Part shown: one piece after another, positions 34,603 through 42,145 of the stretch
Layout: each line of letters starts with the position of its first letter
Position numbering within the stretch: the first letter of the stretch is position 1
NCBI GenBank assembly: GCA_016215465.1
Contig: JACRJT010000034.1
Location: forward strand, 1-64,000
DNA: 64,000 nucleotides
DNA from: Nitrososphaerota archaeon
GTDB lineage: Archaea; Thermoproteota; Nitrososphaeria; Nitrososphaerales; Nitrosopumilaceae
Direction: 5' to 3'
Made by a program: the position numbers and the translations under genes
The notes under the pieces: model-generated
Told to the model about the DNA's origin: nothing
Databases searched by the model: none
The model's input: only the letters and a program-made list of their open reading frames with translations

Positions 34603-35160
34603 ATGTTAGTAGAGATCCCAGACCCACAAATCATTGCAGGTGTGATAGTTGCTTTCTTTGTAGGCATATTTGGCATGCTCGTTTACAATAAAATCAAGTC
34701 ATTTACGAACCAAAAGGGTCCAGATCCCTCTCATTTATCACGCATGGAGTACTATGAAAGGCAGTTAATTGACATGAAAATACGCATGGATGCGCTAGAT
34801 TTGGAAGAAAAGTCTCCAGTTGAAGCGGTTTTGGAAAAAATAGAGCCAATGGTAGAGAAAAAGGAGCAGATTGTGGTCAAAAAAGAGCCTGAAAAGCAGG
34901 TTCAGAAGTCCAGGATGCCCAATATGGATTTCAAAGGTGTTGCAGAACATGTGCTAGGACTAATCACACTCAAGGAAATGACGTCACGTGACATCCAAAT
35001 CACAATAGGAAGGAGTAGGGAGCACACTTCGAGGTTGATGAAGAGGCTTTTTGAGGAGGGTTTGGTAGAAAGAAATACCAAGCTAAAACCGTTCACTTAC
35101 AAGATAACTGAAAAGGGAAGGATCAAGCTGGGATCCCCAGAACAGGCCGTCACTGCCTAA
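34603..35160 (+). CDS. membrane-tethered winged-helix protein
   Basis: 185 residues from ATG 34603 (GTG 34600 also possible). A membrane helix at about 11-30 is followed by a charged linker and coiled coil (EYYERQLIDMKIRMDAL), then a C-terminal winged helix: KEMTSRDIQITIGRSREHTS, SRLMKRLFEEGLVER. The domain order means a DNA-binding module held at the membrane, as in some archaeal transducers or DNA-anchoring regulators. No signal input domain is visible outside. Confidence 0.75.
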   Translation: MLVEIPDPQIIAGVIVAFFVGIFGMLVYNKIKSFTNQKGPDPSHLSRMEYYERQLIDMKIRMDALDLEEKSPVEAVLEKIEPMVEKKEQIVVKKEPEKQVQKSRMPNMDFKGVAEHVLGLITLKEMTSRDIQITIGRSREHTSRLMKRLFEEGLVERNTKLKPFTYKITEKGRIKLGSPEQAVTA

Positions 35161-35275
35161 CTCAAATAATCAATTAGCTTTAGTTTTTAGAATTTCTTGT
35201 CAAATTAGGTCGTTTTTTATTATAAAATTATTTTCTAATAATTTTTAAATATCATAGATTATAAAATTATAATAT

Positions 35276-35431
35276 ATGTCAGAAAATGAAGAGTTGGTCA
35301 AGATCACGGCTACAGGAACTATATCCATACCAAAGCAGTTTAGGAAATACCTAGGAATGCAGAAAGGGGATTATGTCAAAGTCGTTCTTCAAGGCGACTC
35401 TCTGATTCTAAAAAGAGCAGTAATTTCCTAA
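35276..35431 (+). CDS. AbrB/SpoVT-type DNA-binding protein, 51 residues
   Basis: ATG 35276, TAA 35429-35431. The swapped-hairpin AbrB fold is clear: VKITATGTISIPKQFRKYLG, then KGDYVKVVLQGDSLILKR. Such proteins are dimeric regulators or antitoxins. The preceding 60 bases are extremely AT-rich (TATAAAATTATAATATATG), holding the promoter. It overlaps the convergent winged-helix gene by 4 bases. No toxin gene is adjacent, so regulator is preferred. Confidence 0.8.
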   Translation: MSENEELVKITATGTISIPKQFRKYLGMQKGDYVKVVLQGDSLILKRAVIS

Positions 35432-35817
35432 TCGGGCCGTTTTTGTGTTATTTTGGTTATTTGATAAACCCATTCCCTACCGTTTCGCAAGCGGTCTATC
35501 CTACCTTTGGTGTTAAACCTAGCCAAATATGTCGAAATTATGCTGAGTTTTATCGGCTCGTTGTACTCATCCTCAAACTTCTCTAGTAGTTCGGTAGAGG
35601 TAAACTTGCCCATTGGGAAGTATTTATCTACAATATGCCATATTTTTGCGCCAACGGAATCTAGTTGTGGCGCTTCTTCTTGATCTTCAATATTCAATAG
35701 ATTCATCATTTCAAATATCTTCAATACCTTATCTCTAGTGATATTTCCCTCGATGTTGAAGTTGTATTTTGCACCGTCCGAGTCCTCCAGATCAATGCGT
35801 ATGCGTTTCTTGGCCAT
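35428..35817 (-). CDS. winged-helix DNA-binding protein near the origin
   Basis: 129 residues with the start set at ATG 35817 (MAKKRIRIDLED); a longer frame begins upstream but would run through the GTTAAC cluster. A beta-rich N-terminus (about 1-40) is followed by a winged helix (KIWHIVDKYFPMGKFTSTEL, IISTYLARFNTKGRIDR, then a wing GREWVYQ). It lies immediately beside the putative origin; several GTTAAC palindromes sit just upstream of the ATG, suggesting self-control or a role at the origin. Confidence 0.7.
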   Translation of the reverse strand: MAKKRIRIDLEDSDGAKYNFNIEGNITRDKVLKIFEMMNLLNIEDQEEAPQLDSVGAKIWHIVDKYFPMGKFTSTELLEKFEDEYNEPIKLSIISTYLARFNTKGRIDRLRNGREWVYQITKITQKRPD

Positions 35818-35830
35818 TGTGATCGATCGT

Positions 35831-36016
35831 GTTAACTGGTTAACAATTGAACAGATCCTCTTAGAATTGTTAACAATTGGGGTTGTTAACGTTGACTGTG
35901 TGGCCCACACCTAGCCAATCTTTACATGTTAACAAATTAGCTTCACCTAATTACTAGGAATTGTCTAGTTTTCATGCCTGGAGTGGAAATAAAGGGGTTT
36001 ATTCTGGCTCGTTAAC
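35831..36016. repeat. cluster of six GTTAAC sites
   Basis: GTTAAC occurs at 35831, 35839, 35869, 35885, 35928 and 36011. The third is part of the perfect palindrome AATTGTTAACAATT (35865-35878); the first two form GTTAACTGGTTAAC. A given 6-mer is expected about once in 4 kb. More TTAAC/GTTAA half-sites continue to 36113. They overlap the promoter of the winged-helix gene and the first ORB-like box. Confidence 0.75.
35973..36000 (+). repeat. ORB-like box 1
   Basis: GCCTGGAGTGGAAATAAAGG followed by GGTTT. Compared with archaeal ORB consensus, the inner GTGGAAA and the GGGG string are conserved. 22 of 28 bases match box 2. Confidence 0.6.
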
Positions 36017-36034
36017 ATTGTTAATGCCAATCTT

Positions 36035-36062
36035 CACGCCTGGACTCGAAATAATGGGGTCA
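36035..36062 (+). repeat. ORB-like box 2
   Basis: GCCTGGACTCGAAATAATGG followed by GGTCA. Same orientation as box 1, 62 bases downstream. Confidence 0.6.
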
Positions 36063-36193
36063 AAATTAGCGTTTTCCTCTCTTTCCTTAACAATTCCTTA
36101 ACTAATTGTTAATTAGAATAAAATGTTCCAAAAATAACATCGTCAAACATATCATAGTTTGATCTTTTTGCAGCCTAACTCCACCATTGGCTA

Positions 36194-36385
36194 CTAATCA
36201 ATTTCGGGTTTGTTCTTGCCTTCCTCCATTTTTGAGATTTCAACTGCAACAATCTTGTTTTCTTTTACTGTTATTACATCTGGTGACTTACCATGAAGTT
36301 TTATTACTCTCCAACCATCCAATTCCAACTTCTCAACCTCCTCATCAAGTGTTCTTTCATGCTCAAAACTACCAATTTTACCCAT
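36194..36385 (-). CDS. 63-residue PD-(D/E)xK-like protein inside the origin
   Basis: ATG 36385 has TTTTATATATG 20-30 bases upstream. Residues DVITVKENKIVAVEISK (about 36-52) carry the D ... E-x-K pattern and strand order of the restriction-endonuclease-like core, and GWRVIKLHGKSPD resembles that of Hjc/VRR nucleases. At 63 residues it would be a minimal single core, needing a dimer; it may instead be a non-catalytic relative. Its place between ORB boxes is notable. Confidence 0.6.
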   Translation of the reverse strand: MGKIGSFEHERTLDEEVEKLELDGWRVIKLHGKSPDVITVKENKIVAVEISKMEEGKNKPEID

Positions 36386-36415
36386 ACCTCGCCATAGTTT
36401 TCATATATAAAACGG

Positions 36416-36439
36416 ACACGCCTTTATTTCCACTCTCTC
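36416..36439 (-). repeat. ORB-like box 3 (inverted)
   Basis: On the minus strand GAGAGAGTGGAAATAAAGGC repeats the core of box 1 (GAGTGGAAATAAAGG) but ends GGCGT in place of GGGGT. It points toward boxes 1 and 2 and lies next to the AT-rich tract, the usual ORB-duplex-unwinding layout. Confidence 0.55.
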
Positions 36440-36446
36440 TTCTTTC

Positions 36447-36510
36447 AAATTTTTTTAAAAAAATCTAATAATAATTACTAACAATCTAAATTACTATCAT
36501 CATTAATCAA
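36447..36510. other. AT-rich tract, candidate duplex-unwinding element
   Basis: Sequence from TTTTTTTAAAAAAATCTAAT to the start of AATCAAC is almost pure A/T and has no gene. It lies between the inverted ORB-like box 3 and the cdc6 promoter. A weak ORB-like GTAGAAATGAAGGTG follows at about 36513-36527. Confidence 0.5.
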
Positions 36511-36626
36511 CAGTAGAAATGAAGGTGTCTGAGATTTCTGATCGGTGTTAAGAGAAACGATCTGAAAAGTAAAAATTTATGATAAGATCTATTGAAGTCT
36601 TAAATGTAGAACCTTAATGATCTCGT

Positions 36627-37841
36627 ATGAGTATAACTATGACTGACCCAATCGATAGACTTTTGGATGCTGCAGAAAGTGGCAAGTCTATCATAAAAAA
36701 CAGAAATGTCTTACATTTTACTTACCTCCCAGACATGGTTTTGCATAGAAAGGACGAACAGGAAAAACTAACCCAATCCCTATTACCAATACTAAAACAA
36801 TCAAGACCATCAAACCTTCTAATTTACGGCAAACCGGGTACTGGAAAAACTCTGGTTGTAAAAAAAATACTAACCAAAATTCAACAACGTGTAGAAAAGT
36901 CAAACTTTCCAATAAAACTAATCTATACGAACTCTAAAGATGAAACAACCCTTTACGGGTTACTTGTAAGTATTGGCAGACAGCTTGGTTTAGAAAAGGA
37001 AGATCTGCCACCAACCGGCCTTGCAACTAGCGAAGTCTTCAAACGCCTTTTAAAATCAATAGAGGAAAACCAATACAACATCATACTTGTCATAGATGAA
37101 ATAGACTATCTAGCACACTTGGTGTCAAAGACAGGAAAAGACATACTTTATCAGCTGACAAGGGCAAACGAGAGGCTAAAGGGGGGTAGTATGACGTTGG
37201 TTGGAATATCAAACGATCTTACCTTCAAAGACAGACTTGATGGACGTGTAATCAGCTCATTAGGCGAAGAAGAAGTAGTCTTTACCAATTATGATGTAAA
37301 CCAACTAAAAGAAATCCTATTGGATAGAATTAAGGGGGCTTTTTTGGATGGTGTGGTGGAGGCATCGGCACTGAACCTCTGTGCGGCAATGGCTGGACGT
37401 GAGCACGGTGATGCAAGACGTGCAATAGACTTGTTGAGAGTGGCAGGCGAGATTGCTGAAAGACAGCAATCAGAAACCGTAAAAGAAGAACATGTGAGAA
37501 CAGCGGCCCAGAAAATGGAAGAAGACAAGGAAGTAACTGCCCTCAAATCATACCCATTACATGAAAAACTTCTGATTATAGCAGTAATGAAAGCATCCGG
37601 CCTGTCAACAGGTGAGATCTTTTTAGCTTACAAAAATCTCTGCAAGGCAATACGACAAAAGGAGCTCACACAAAGGAGGGTCACCCAAATGCTTGGCGAA
37701 ATAGAAATGTCTGGAATAATCTCAGGTAGAATCGTCCACCAAGGAATCCATGGAAGGACAAAAAAATTCACACTTACCATTTCTCCTGAAACGGTAAAAG
37801 ATACTTTCAAAAACGAAGTTACACTTGAAGATATTATCTAA
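36627..37841 (+). CDS. cdc6: Orc1/Cdc6 replication initiator
   Basis: 404 residues. Walker A IYGKPGTGKTLVVKK (about 68-82), Walker B VIDEIDYL (about 156-163), sensor 1 GISND and a C-terminal winged helix (about 300-400) are complete. Orc1/Cdc6 binds ORB boxes and loads MCM. CTTAAATGTAG at 36599-36609 is the TATA box, 18-28 bases from the ATG. Adjacent ORB-like boxes are probably its own binding sites. Its 3' end overlaps DP1 (convergent) by 4 bases. Confidence 0.97.
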   Translation: MSITMTDPIDRLLDAAESGKSIIKNRNVLHFTYLPDMVLHRKDEQEKLTQSLLPILKQSRPSNLLIYGKPGTGKTLVVKKILTKIQQRVEKSNFPIKLIYTNSKDETTLYGLLVSIGRQLGLEKEDLPPTGLATSEVFKRLLKSIEENQYNIILVIDEIDYLAHLVSKTGKDILYQLTRANERLKGGSMTLVGISNDLTFKDRLDGRVISSLGEEEVVFTNYDVNQLKEILLDRIKGAFLDGVVEASALNLCAAMAGREHGDARRAIDLLRVAGEIAERQQSETVKEEHVRTAAQKMEEDKEVTALKSYPLHEKLLIIAVMKASGLSTGEIFLAYKNLCKAIRQKELTQRRVTQMLGEIEMSGIISGRIVHQGIHGRTKKFTLTISPETVKDTFKNEVTLEDII

Positions 37842-39265
37842 TTCTTGGATGCAAAGTCTTTCGTGTAGACCTTGAAAGTTTTTAGATTGACCAAGACTGC
37901 CATTCCAGGAGTTGGCGTAATCCCGACGCTTGTCTGAAATGGCGTCTGGGCCTGCCATGCGCCGGAATTTAGAATCAAGACTCCTCTGTACAAGTCTAAA
38001 TCTATGACATGAACATGCCCACCATGGAAAATGTCTGGAACTTCGTCGATTACCATAAGGTCCTCCAATTCCGGTGCAATCGGAGTCTGACTGCCATAAA
38101 TTGGACTCATATGCCTTGCCTTGAGCAAATACTGCATGACTTTTGCAGGCTTGTCGTAGCTTAATCCGGGCGTGGTCTTTACAATGTCATCAATACTCTG
38201 GCCATGGAAAATGAGTATCTTGACCCCATTTAGCGAAACCATGGCCGGATTACCAATCATAAAAAAGTTCTTTCTGCCCCAGAGGTTTGGGTTGTATTTT
38301 GCAGGAATTGCCGGTTGTGGCAACGCACGCCTTCCGGGATCATGGTTTCCAGGCGCTATGAAGACCTTGATGTGTTTTGGAATCCTATCCAGAATATCAA
38401 ACACCATCTGGAGCTGCGCGTTTGTGTCAAGAGCAACCAACTCCTTGTCCTGGTTTGGATAGATTCCAATCCCATCTACAATATCGCCCCCCAAGACTAC
38501 AAATCTCACCCTCCGTGCGATTGGGTCTGGGCTTGAAAGCCACGAGATCATCTCTAGGAACTCTTTTTCCATAAAATACTTGCTGCCTATGTGAAGATCA
38601 GACAAAAACAGGGCATAAGTCTCGGTTTTTGAGCGGTTTGGCAAATGGTCTGGAATGTCTGGCAAAATGATATCCTTGACAATAAAGCCGCCGTTCTTTG
38701 CAGCTACTATTTTTTCCATGACGAACTGGTCCATCAGTAAGGAAGAGGCCACTTTCTGCAAGTCTTCGTCAATGACTATGGTCTCAATTGAGCCTGTGAT
38801 GTCATCTATGGTTATCTTGGTTATGTTTCTGTCCGTTTTTCTATCTGTTACAAGACCGCAGACATAGATTTCCTCCTTTGATTTAGTTGAAATTACTGAT
38901 GAGATGGATTTGAGCATTTTTGATTCCGGACGGTTTGATATGATCCTCTTTAGCTTGGCATATCTGCTTGAGAATAACGCGGTAAAACCGTCAACTCCCT
39001 CAGCCGTGGCAATCGTTGGTGTTGGATCAAACAAGATTTCGTGGAAATCATCCAGAATCTCGTCTTCTGCGATTCCCAAGAAAACCTCAAGATCCTGCTG
39101 GTTAATCAGGAATAGTTTCTGTCTTTCTTTTTCTCGAACAACTTGCTTGATGATTTTCTCTAATTCCTTCACATCCACCTGCTCTAAAATTCTGAGCGCG
39201 TTCGGATGGATCTGAAAGCCTTTGTTTAATGCAAAATCTAACGCAGAGCTAACATCCTTTATCAT
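37838..39265 (-). CDS. polB: DNA polymerase D small subunit (DP1), proofreading exonuclease
   Basis: 475 residues with ATG 39265 chosen, since TTTAATTAAA (39289-39298) would be its TATA box; an in-frame ATG at 39286 lies inside that box. An N-terminal helical domain and OB region are followed by a calcineurin-like core with all metal motifs: SDLHIGS, GGDIVDG, PGNHDPGRRALPQP, FHGQS and HGGHVH. It provides 3'-5' exonuclease activity to PolD. Convergent with cdc6. Confidence 0.95.
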   Translation of the reverse strand: MIKDVSSALDFALNKGFQIHPNALRILEQVDVKELEKIIKQVVREKERQKLFLINQQDLEVFLGIAEDEILDDFHEILFDPTPTIATAEGVDGFTALFSSRYAKLKRIISNRPESKMLKSISSVISTKSKEEIYVCGLVTDRKTDRNITKITIDDITGSIETIVIDEDLQKVASSLLMDQFVMEKIVAAKNGGFIVKDIILPDIPDHLPNRSKTETYALFLSDLHIGSKYFMEKEFLEMISWLSSPDPIARRVRFVVLGGDIVDGIGIYPNQDKELVALDTNAQLQMVFDILDRIPKHIKVFIAPGNHDPGRRALPQPAIPAKYNPNLWGRKNFFMIGNPAMVSLNGVKILIFHGQSIDDIVKTTPGLSYDKPAKVMQYLLKARHMSPIYGSQTPIAPELEDLMVIDEVPDIFHGGHVHVIDLDLYRGVLILNSGAWQAQTPFQTSVGITPTPGMAVLVNLKTFKVYTKDFASKN

Positions 39266-39326
39266 AATGAAGATTTCATCAAACAAGTTTTAATTAAATC
39301 TGTGGAAATCACACACTAATTTACCA

Positions 39327-39923
39327 GTGTCGGAAAACAAGACTCAAATAATCTACAACAAATTTTTTGTTGTGCTAAAACGGAGAATGTTGCTCTTCTT
39401 TGTCTTTTTGGCCGTATTCTCAGCTGCTTTCTCTATCGGAGCCGAAATGGAGGTATCAGAGGAAGATGCCGGTATTTTCCTTGACGAATTTAACAAGCTG
39501 CTAGACTCGTTAAAAGGTGGAAATTTTGGACTTGAGATATTTCTTCATAATGTAGAGATTGCGTTACCGATGTTTATCCCAGGCTTTGGTGTTGTGTGGG
39601 GAATATTTTCTGCGTTTTCCACGGGCTTTGCGTTTGCCGCAATAGCTACTACAAACTCACTTTTGGAAAAAATCCCGCCAGTAACAATGATCTTTACCAC
39701 ACCCTTTGGTCTAATGGAGCTTGCAGCATATTCCATTGGCATGTCACGAAGCTTCCTTTTGATAGTAAGCATTTTCAAAAAAAGATCCATCCTACAACAA
39801 TGGAAGCAGACAGTGTTAGAGATAGGCGTTGTAATAGGGCTGCTGTTAATGGGGGGAATTGTAGAAGCATACATGATTGAAACACTCGCAGGTCCAAATA
39901 ACCCACTTTTAAAAGTGAATTGA
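39327..39923 (+). CDS. SpoIIM-like (DUF95) integral membrane protein
   Basis: 198 residues, GTG start at 39327. Membrane helices at about 19-38, 75-110, 120-145 and 165-185; sequence NVEIALPMFIPGFGVVWG and FTTPFGLMELAAYSIG resemble SpoIIM family proteins found widely in archaea. In sporulating bacteria SpoIIM works in engulfment; the archaeal role is unknown. Divergent from DP1. Confidence 0.85.
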   Translation: MSENKTQIIYNKFFVVLKRRMLLFFVFLAVFSAAFSIGAEMEVSEEDAGIFLDEFNKLLDSLKGGNFGLEIFLHNVEIALPMFIPGFGVVWGIFSAFSTGFAFAAIATTNSLLEKIPPVTMIFTTPFGLMELAAYSIGMSRSFLLIVSIFKKRSILQQWKQTVLEIGVVIGLLLMGGIVEAYMIETLAGPNNPLLKVN

Positions 39924-40002
39924 TCCAATTGACAAAATTTGGTAGAATAGGCAAAAACAATTCATTAGCAAATTATAAACGAAATCACAGGATAGCTATG
40001 CT

Positions 40003-40890
40003 GTGAGACTCGTATACGTAGCAAGCCTGATGCTGATCGGCGTTCTAGTCGGCATGTCTGCTCAGAACGCAAACGCTCAGCTTGGTGTCAACAAGGCATT
40101 TACCCTTGAAGGCAATGGCTACGCAATATCTGGCAGCTCTGTTTTGCCTACAACCATTGATTTACAATTTACTATAAACCAAAAAGGCACTGCAACCGAA
40201 TTTGTCCTACAAAATGGATTGCTTGACATAAACGGCGTGGAGCTTACTGCCTCTGACCTTAGCGGTACATTGCTAAAAAACGGCCAGTACTTTAGAATTG
40301 CATCCAGCGTTTCAGATTCTGATGACAAAGAATTTTCGCTCAAGGCATTTGGAACATTGGTGGGAAAAGCCCAGACCAATTCCGTCTACAGTTTGGCTGG
40401 AACATTAACTGATTCTACAGGCAAAGCAACAAAACTAGTCTATACAATCAAAGTTTTAGAATTTAAAACAACGGTAAAACCAACAGATGCAAGCAAAAAG
40501 AGCGAGGTAACAGTTCGCATTTTGAAGGGCTCTGCAAATCCAGAAGAGCAGACCTACAAAGAAAGGACTGGAGAGTTTTTCTTAAAGTACTTCTCAGAGG
40601 ATAGAATATCGATTACAGCTGGTGGAACAGTTACGTTCGTAAACGAGGATGTAGTTTCTCACAGCCTAAAGAGTGGCATCGCTCATACAGTGTCGCGTCA
40701 CAAAGTATTCACGGAAGACGGCAAGATTTCAAGTGGTGACATATTGCCAGGCAAATCTTGGGGCGTAACATTCAAGGAACCTGGGTTTTACAGAATCTTT
40801 GATGAAAAATATCAATGGATGGACACGACAATTTTTGTGACCCAAGACTCTAGCTCAAAAACTCTGGGCTCTGGAAACCCACGTAACTAG
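40003..40890 (+). CDS. exported cupredoxin-like protein with altered copper site
   Basis: 295 residues, GTG start. Signal peptide about 1-28 (ends QNANAQL). Residues 30-165 form a beta-sandwich; the C-terminal domain (about 195-282) is cupredoxin-like: TAGGTVTFVNEDVVSHSL holds the first His, and PGFYRIFDEKYQWM corresponds to the usual Y-x-C-x-x-H-x-x-M strand, but Cys and second His are replaced (Asp and Tyr by alignment to WM). A classical type 1 copper site is thus unlikely. Cupredoxins are abundant in ammonia-oxidising archaea. Confidence 0.8.
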   Translation: MRLVYVASLMLIGVLVGMSAQNANAQLGVNKAFTLEGNGYAISGSSVLPTTIDLQFTINQKGTATEFVLQNGLLDINGVELTASDLSGTLLKNGQYFRIASSVSDSDDKEFSLKAFGTLVGKAQTNSVYSLAGTLTDSTGKATKLVYTIKVLEFKTTVKPTDASKKSEVTVRILKGSANPEEQTYKERTGEFFLKYFSEDRISITAGGTVTFVNEDVVSHSLKSGIAHTVSRHKVFTEDGKISSGDILPGKSWGVTFKEPGFYRIFDEKYQWMDTTIFVTQDSSSKTLGSGNPRN

Positions 40891-41591
40891 TCTTTGAAAT
40901 TAATGTATGATTCTAAACTAGACTGATTGATCACCATTACAGAAAGATCGGAAAACTCCTTTCCTTCCAACTCCTTGACTGTACCTACAAACTCTGTTTC
41001 CCTATCGGTGGTCAAAAATTCAAAAACATGTACCTTTAGGTTTGTAGTATCAAAACCGTTCTTTTTGAGGTAATGAGCAATTTCTGACTGCATAAAGTGT
41101 TTTTCAGGCGCTTTTGGCCATGGTCGTGGAACCAAAACAACGCTAAATCCATCAATGAGTGCCTTTTGCAATTCAAGTTTTTTTTCTTCAATTGGGGTGG
41201 TTACATGCATTGTGATTATCTTAGATTTGTCCAGTGGAACTTTGGCCTTTGAGGCAGCAACTTGAATTGCACTTATTCCAGGGATTATTTCGACATCTCC
41301 AAAAATTTCAATCAGCCTATCTACCACCTCTGATTCAGAAAAATTAACATCGCCGGTAAATGGGACAACCAATTTTTTATTGCCAAGTGTTTTGGCAACT
41401 TCTTGGTATGACTCTTCCTGATTTTTCATTGTTATTTCGTAGACTTGTTTTCCTTTAATCAGTGAATCTATTGTGTTTAATGTATACTTGTAACCAATAA
41501 CGATATCACAATTCTGTATTACATCCTTAACAATGCCTGTAACATATCTGCTGGAGCCAGGTCCGACACCGACAGCATAAACTTGGGCCAT
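40887..41591 (-). CDS. cbiE: precorrin-6Y C5,15-methyltransferase, CbiE-like
   Basis: 234 residues with ATG 41591 (MAQVYAVGVGPGS); a longer frame upstream overlaps the neighbour and is rejected. GVGPGSSRYVT (8-18), VPFTGDVNFSES and PGISAIQVAASK are tetrapyrrole methylase motifs, and the length fits CbiE alone without CbiT. It takes part in corrin ring methylation for cobalamin, which Thaumarchaeota make. The BluB gene at 57368 gives the lower ligand. Its ATG shares one base with the upstream stop. Confidence 0.88.
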   Translation of the reverse strand: MAQVYAVGVGPGSSRYVTGIVKDVIQNCDIVIGYKYTLNTIDSLIKGKQVYEITMKNQEESYQEVAKTLGNKKLVVPFTGDVNFSESEVVDRLIEIFGDVEIIPGISAIQVAASKAKVPLDKSKIITMHVTTPIEEKKLELQKALIDGFSVVLVPRPWPKAPEKHFMQSEIAHYLKKNGFDTTNLKVHVFEFLTTDRETEFVGTVKELEGKEFSDLSVMVINQSSLESYINFKD

Positions 41592-42073
41592 TACTTGGTC
41601 CTCTGCTTGTTGATAAATTCCACAATTGGGCTCCAATTTATCTTGAGAAATTTCACTGGATCCTTGACTGGATACGTTACCCAGTCCTTTACTACTGATA
41701 ACTGATAGTTTTTTTCCTTGTCGTCTTTTTTTAGTTTTAGCTTTAGAATACTTCCCCACTTTTTTTCTTCAGGCTCTGCACTGATGACATCATCAAGACT
41801 ATATTCTTCATTTTTTTTGTTTTCCAAGTCATGTGCGAGCTCTTTTCCATCATATCCATCATGTGTAAGTAATGGATCGTCTGATTTCAAAAGGGTAACA
41901 ACCTGTCTTTCGACTGCGGCGCTCCACCATCGTGATTTTGCCTCTGTTTTACTCACAAACGCAAGACGCCTGTCAGTTAGAATAAACATGCATTCTTTTC
42001 CCCTGGAAAAAAGTTTCTTTTCTACCTTCCACACGGAAACCAAATGAGCTTTGATTCGTTCATCAGATTCCAT
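41591..42073 (-). CDS. PH-like domain protein, unknown
   Basis: 160 residues from ATG 42073. The start KVEKKLFSRGKECMFILTDR, then RLAFVSKTEAK looks like a bacterial PH-like/GRAM fold (membrane or protein-binding beta-barrel), followed by a charged helical region. No cysteine or membrane helix. Directly upstream of cbiE with TAATG junction, so cotranscribed, though a cobalamin role is not implied. Confidence 0.6.
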   Translation of the reverse strand: MESDERIKAHLVSVWKVEKKLFSRGKECMFILTDRRLAFVSKTEAKSRWWSAAVERQVVTLLKSDDPLLTHDGYDGKELAHDLENKKNEEYSLDDVISAEPEEKKWGSILKLKLKKDDKEKNYQLSVVKDWVTYPVKDPVKFLKINWSPIVEFINKQRTK

Positions 42074-42145
42074 ACCGTAATTCAAAAATTACTTGTTAAA
42101 AACTAATACAATTAGCTTTTATCTATGAATTAATGCTGGCTTGTA

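Larger units (their letters stand above)
35818..36626. other. putative replication origin (oriC) region
   Basis: The region next to cdc6 has two direct ORB-like boxes, an inverted third, six GTTAAC sites and an AT-rich tract (36447-36510). The boxes share G-A/C-T-G/C-G-A-A-A-T-A-A-x-G-G and end in GGGG (the first two), like the G-string of archaeal Orc1/Cdc6 origin recognition boxes. The flanking genes are cdc6 and, beyond it, PolD DP1. Only one small gene (36194-36385) lies inside. Confidence 0.75.

Noticed and set aside
35276-35431. AbrB protein as antitoxin of a toxin-antitoxin pair
   Set aside because: No toxin-like gene lies next to it; the neighbour is a convergent winged-helix protein.
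35428-35910. 160-residue version of the winged-helix protein
   Set aside because: The extra N-terminus is translated from the GTTAAC palindromes; ATG at 35817 begins a normal protein.
36187-36468. Plus-strand frame of 93 codons in the origin
   Set aside because: It is antisense to the 63-residue gene, has Leu/Pro/Cys-rich low-complexity content and no promoter.
40887-41759. 290-residue version of the CbiE protein
   Set aside because: The first 56 residues are basic and Ser-rich, overlap the PH-like gene in another frame and precede a perfect start motif (MAQVYAVGVGPGS) at 41591.
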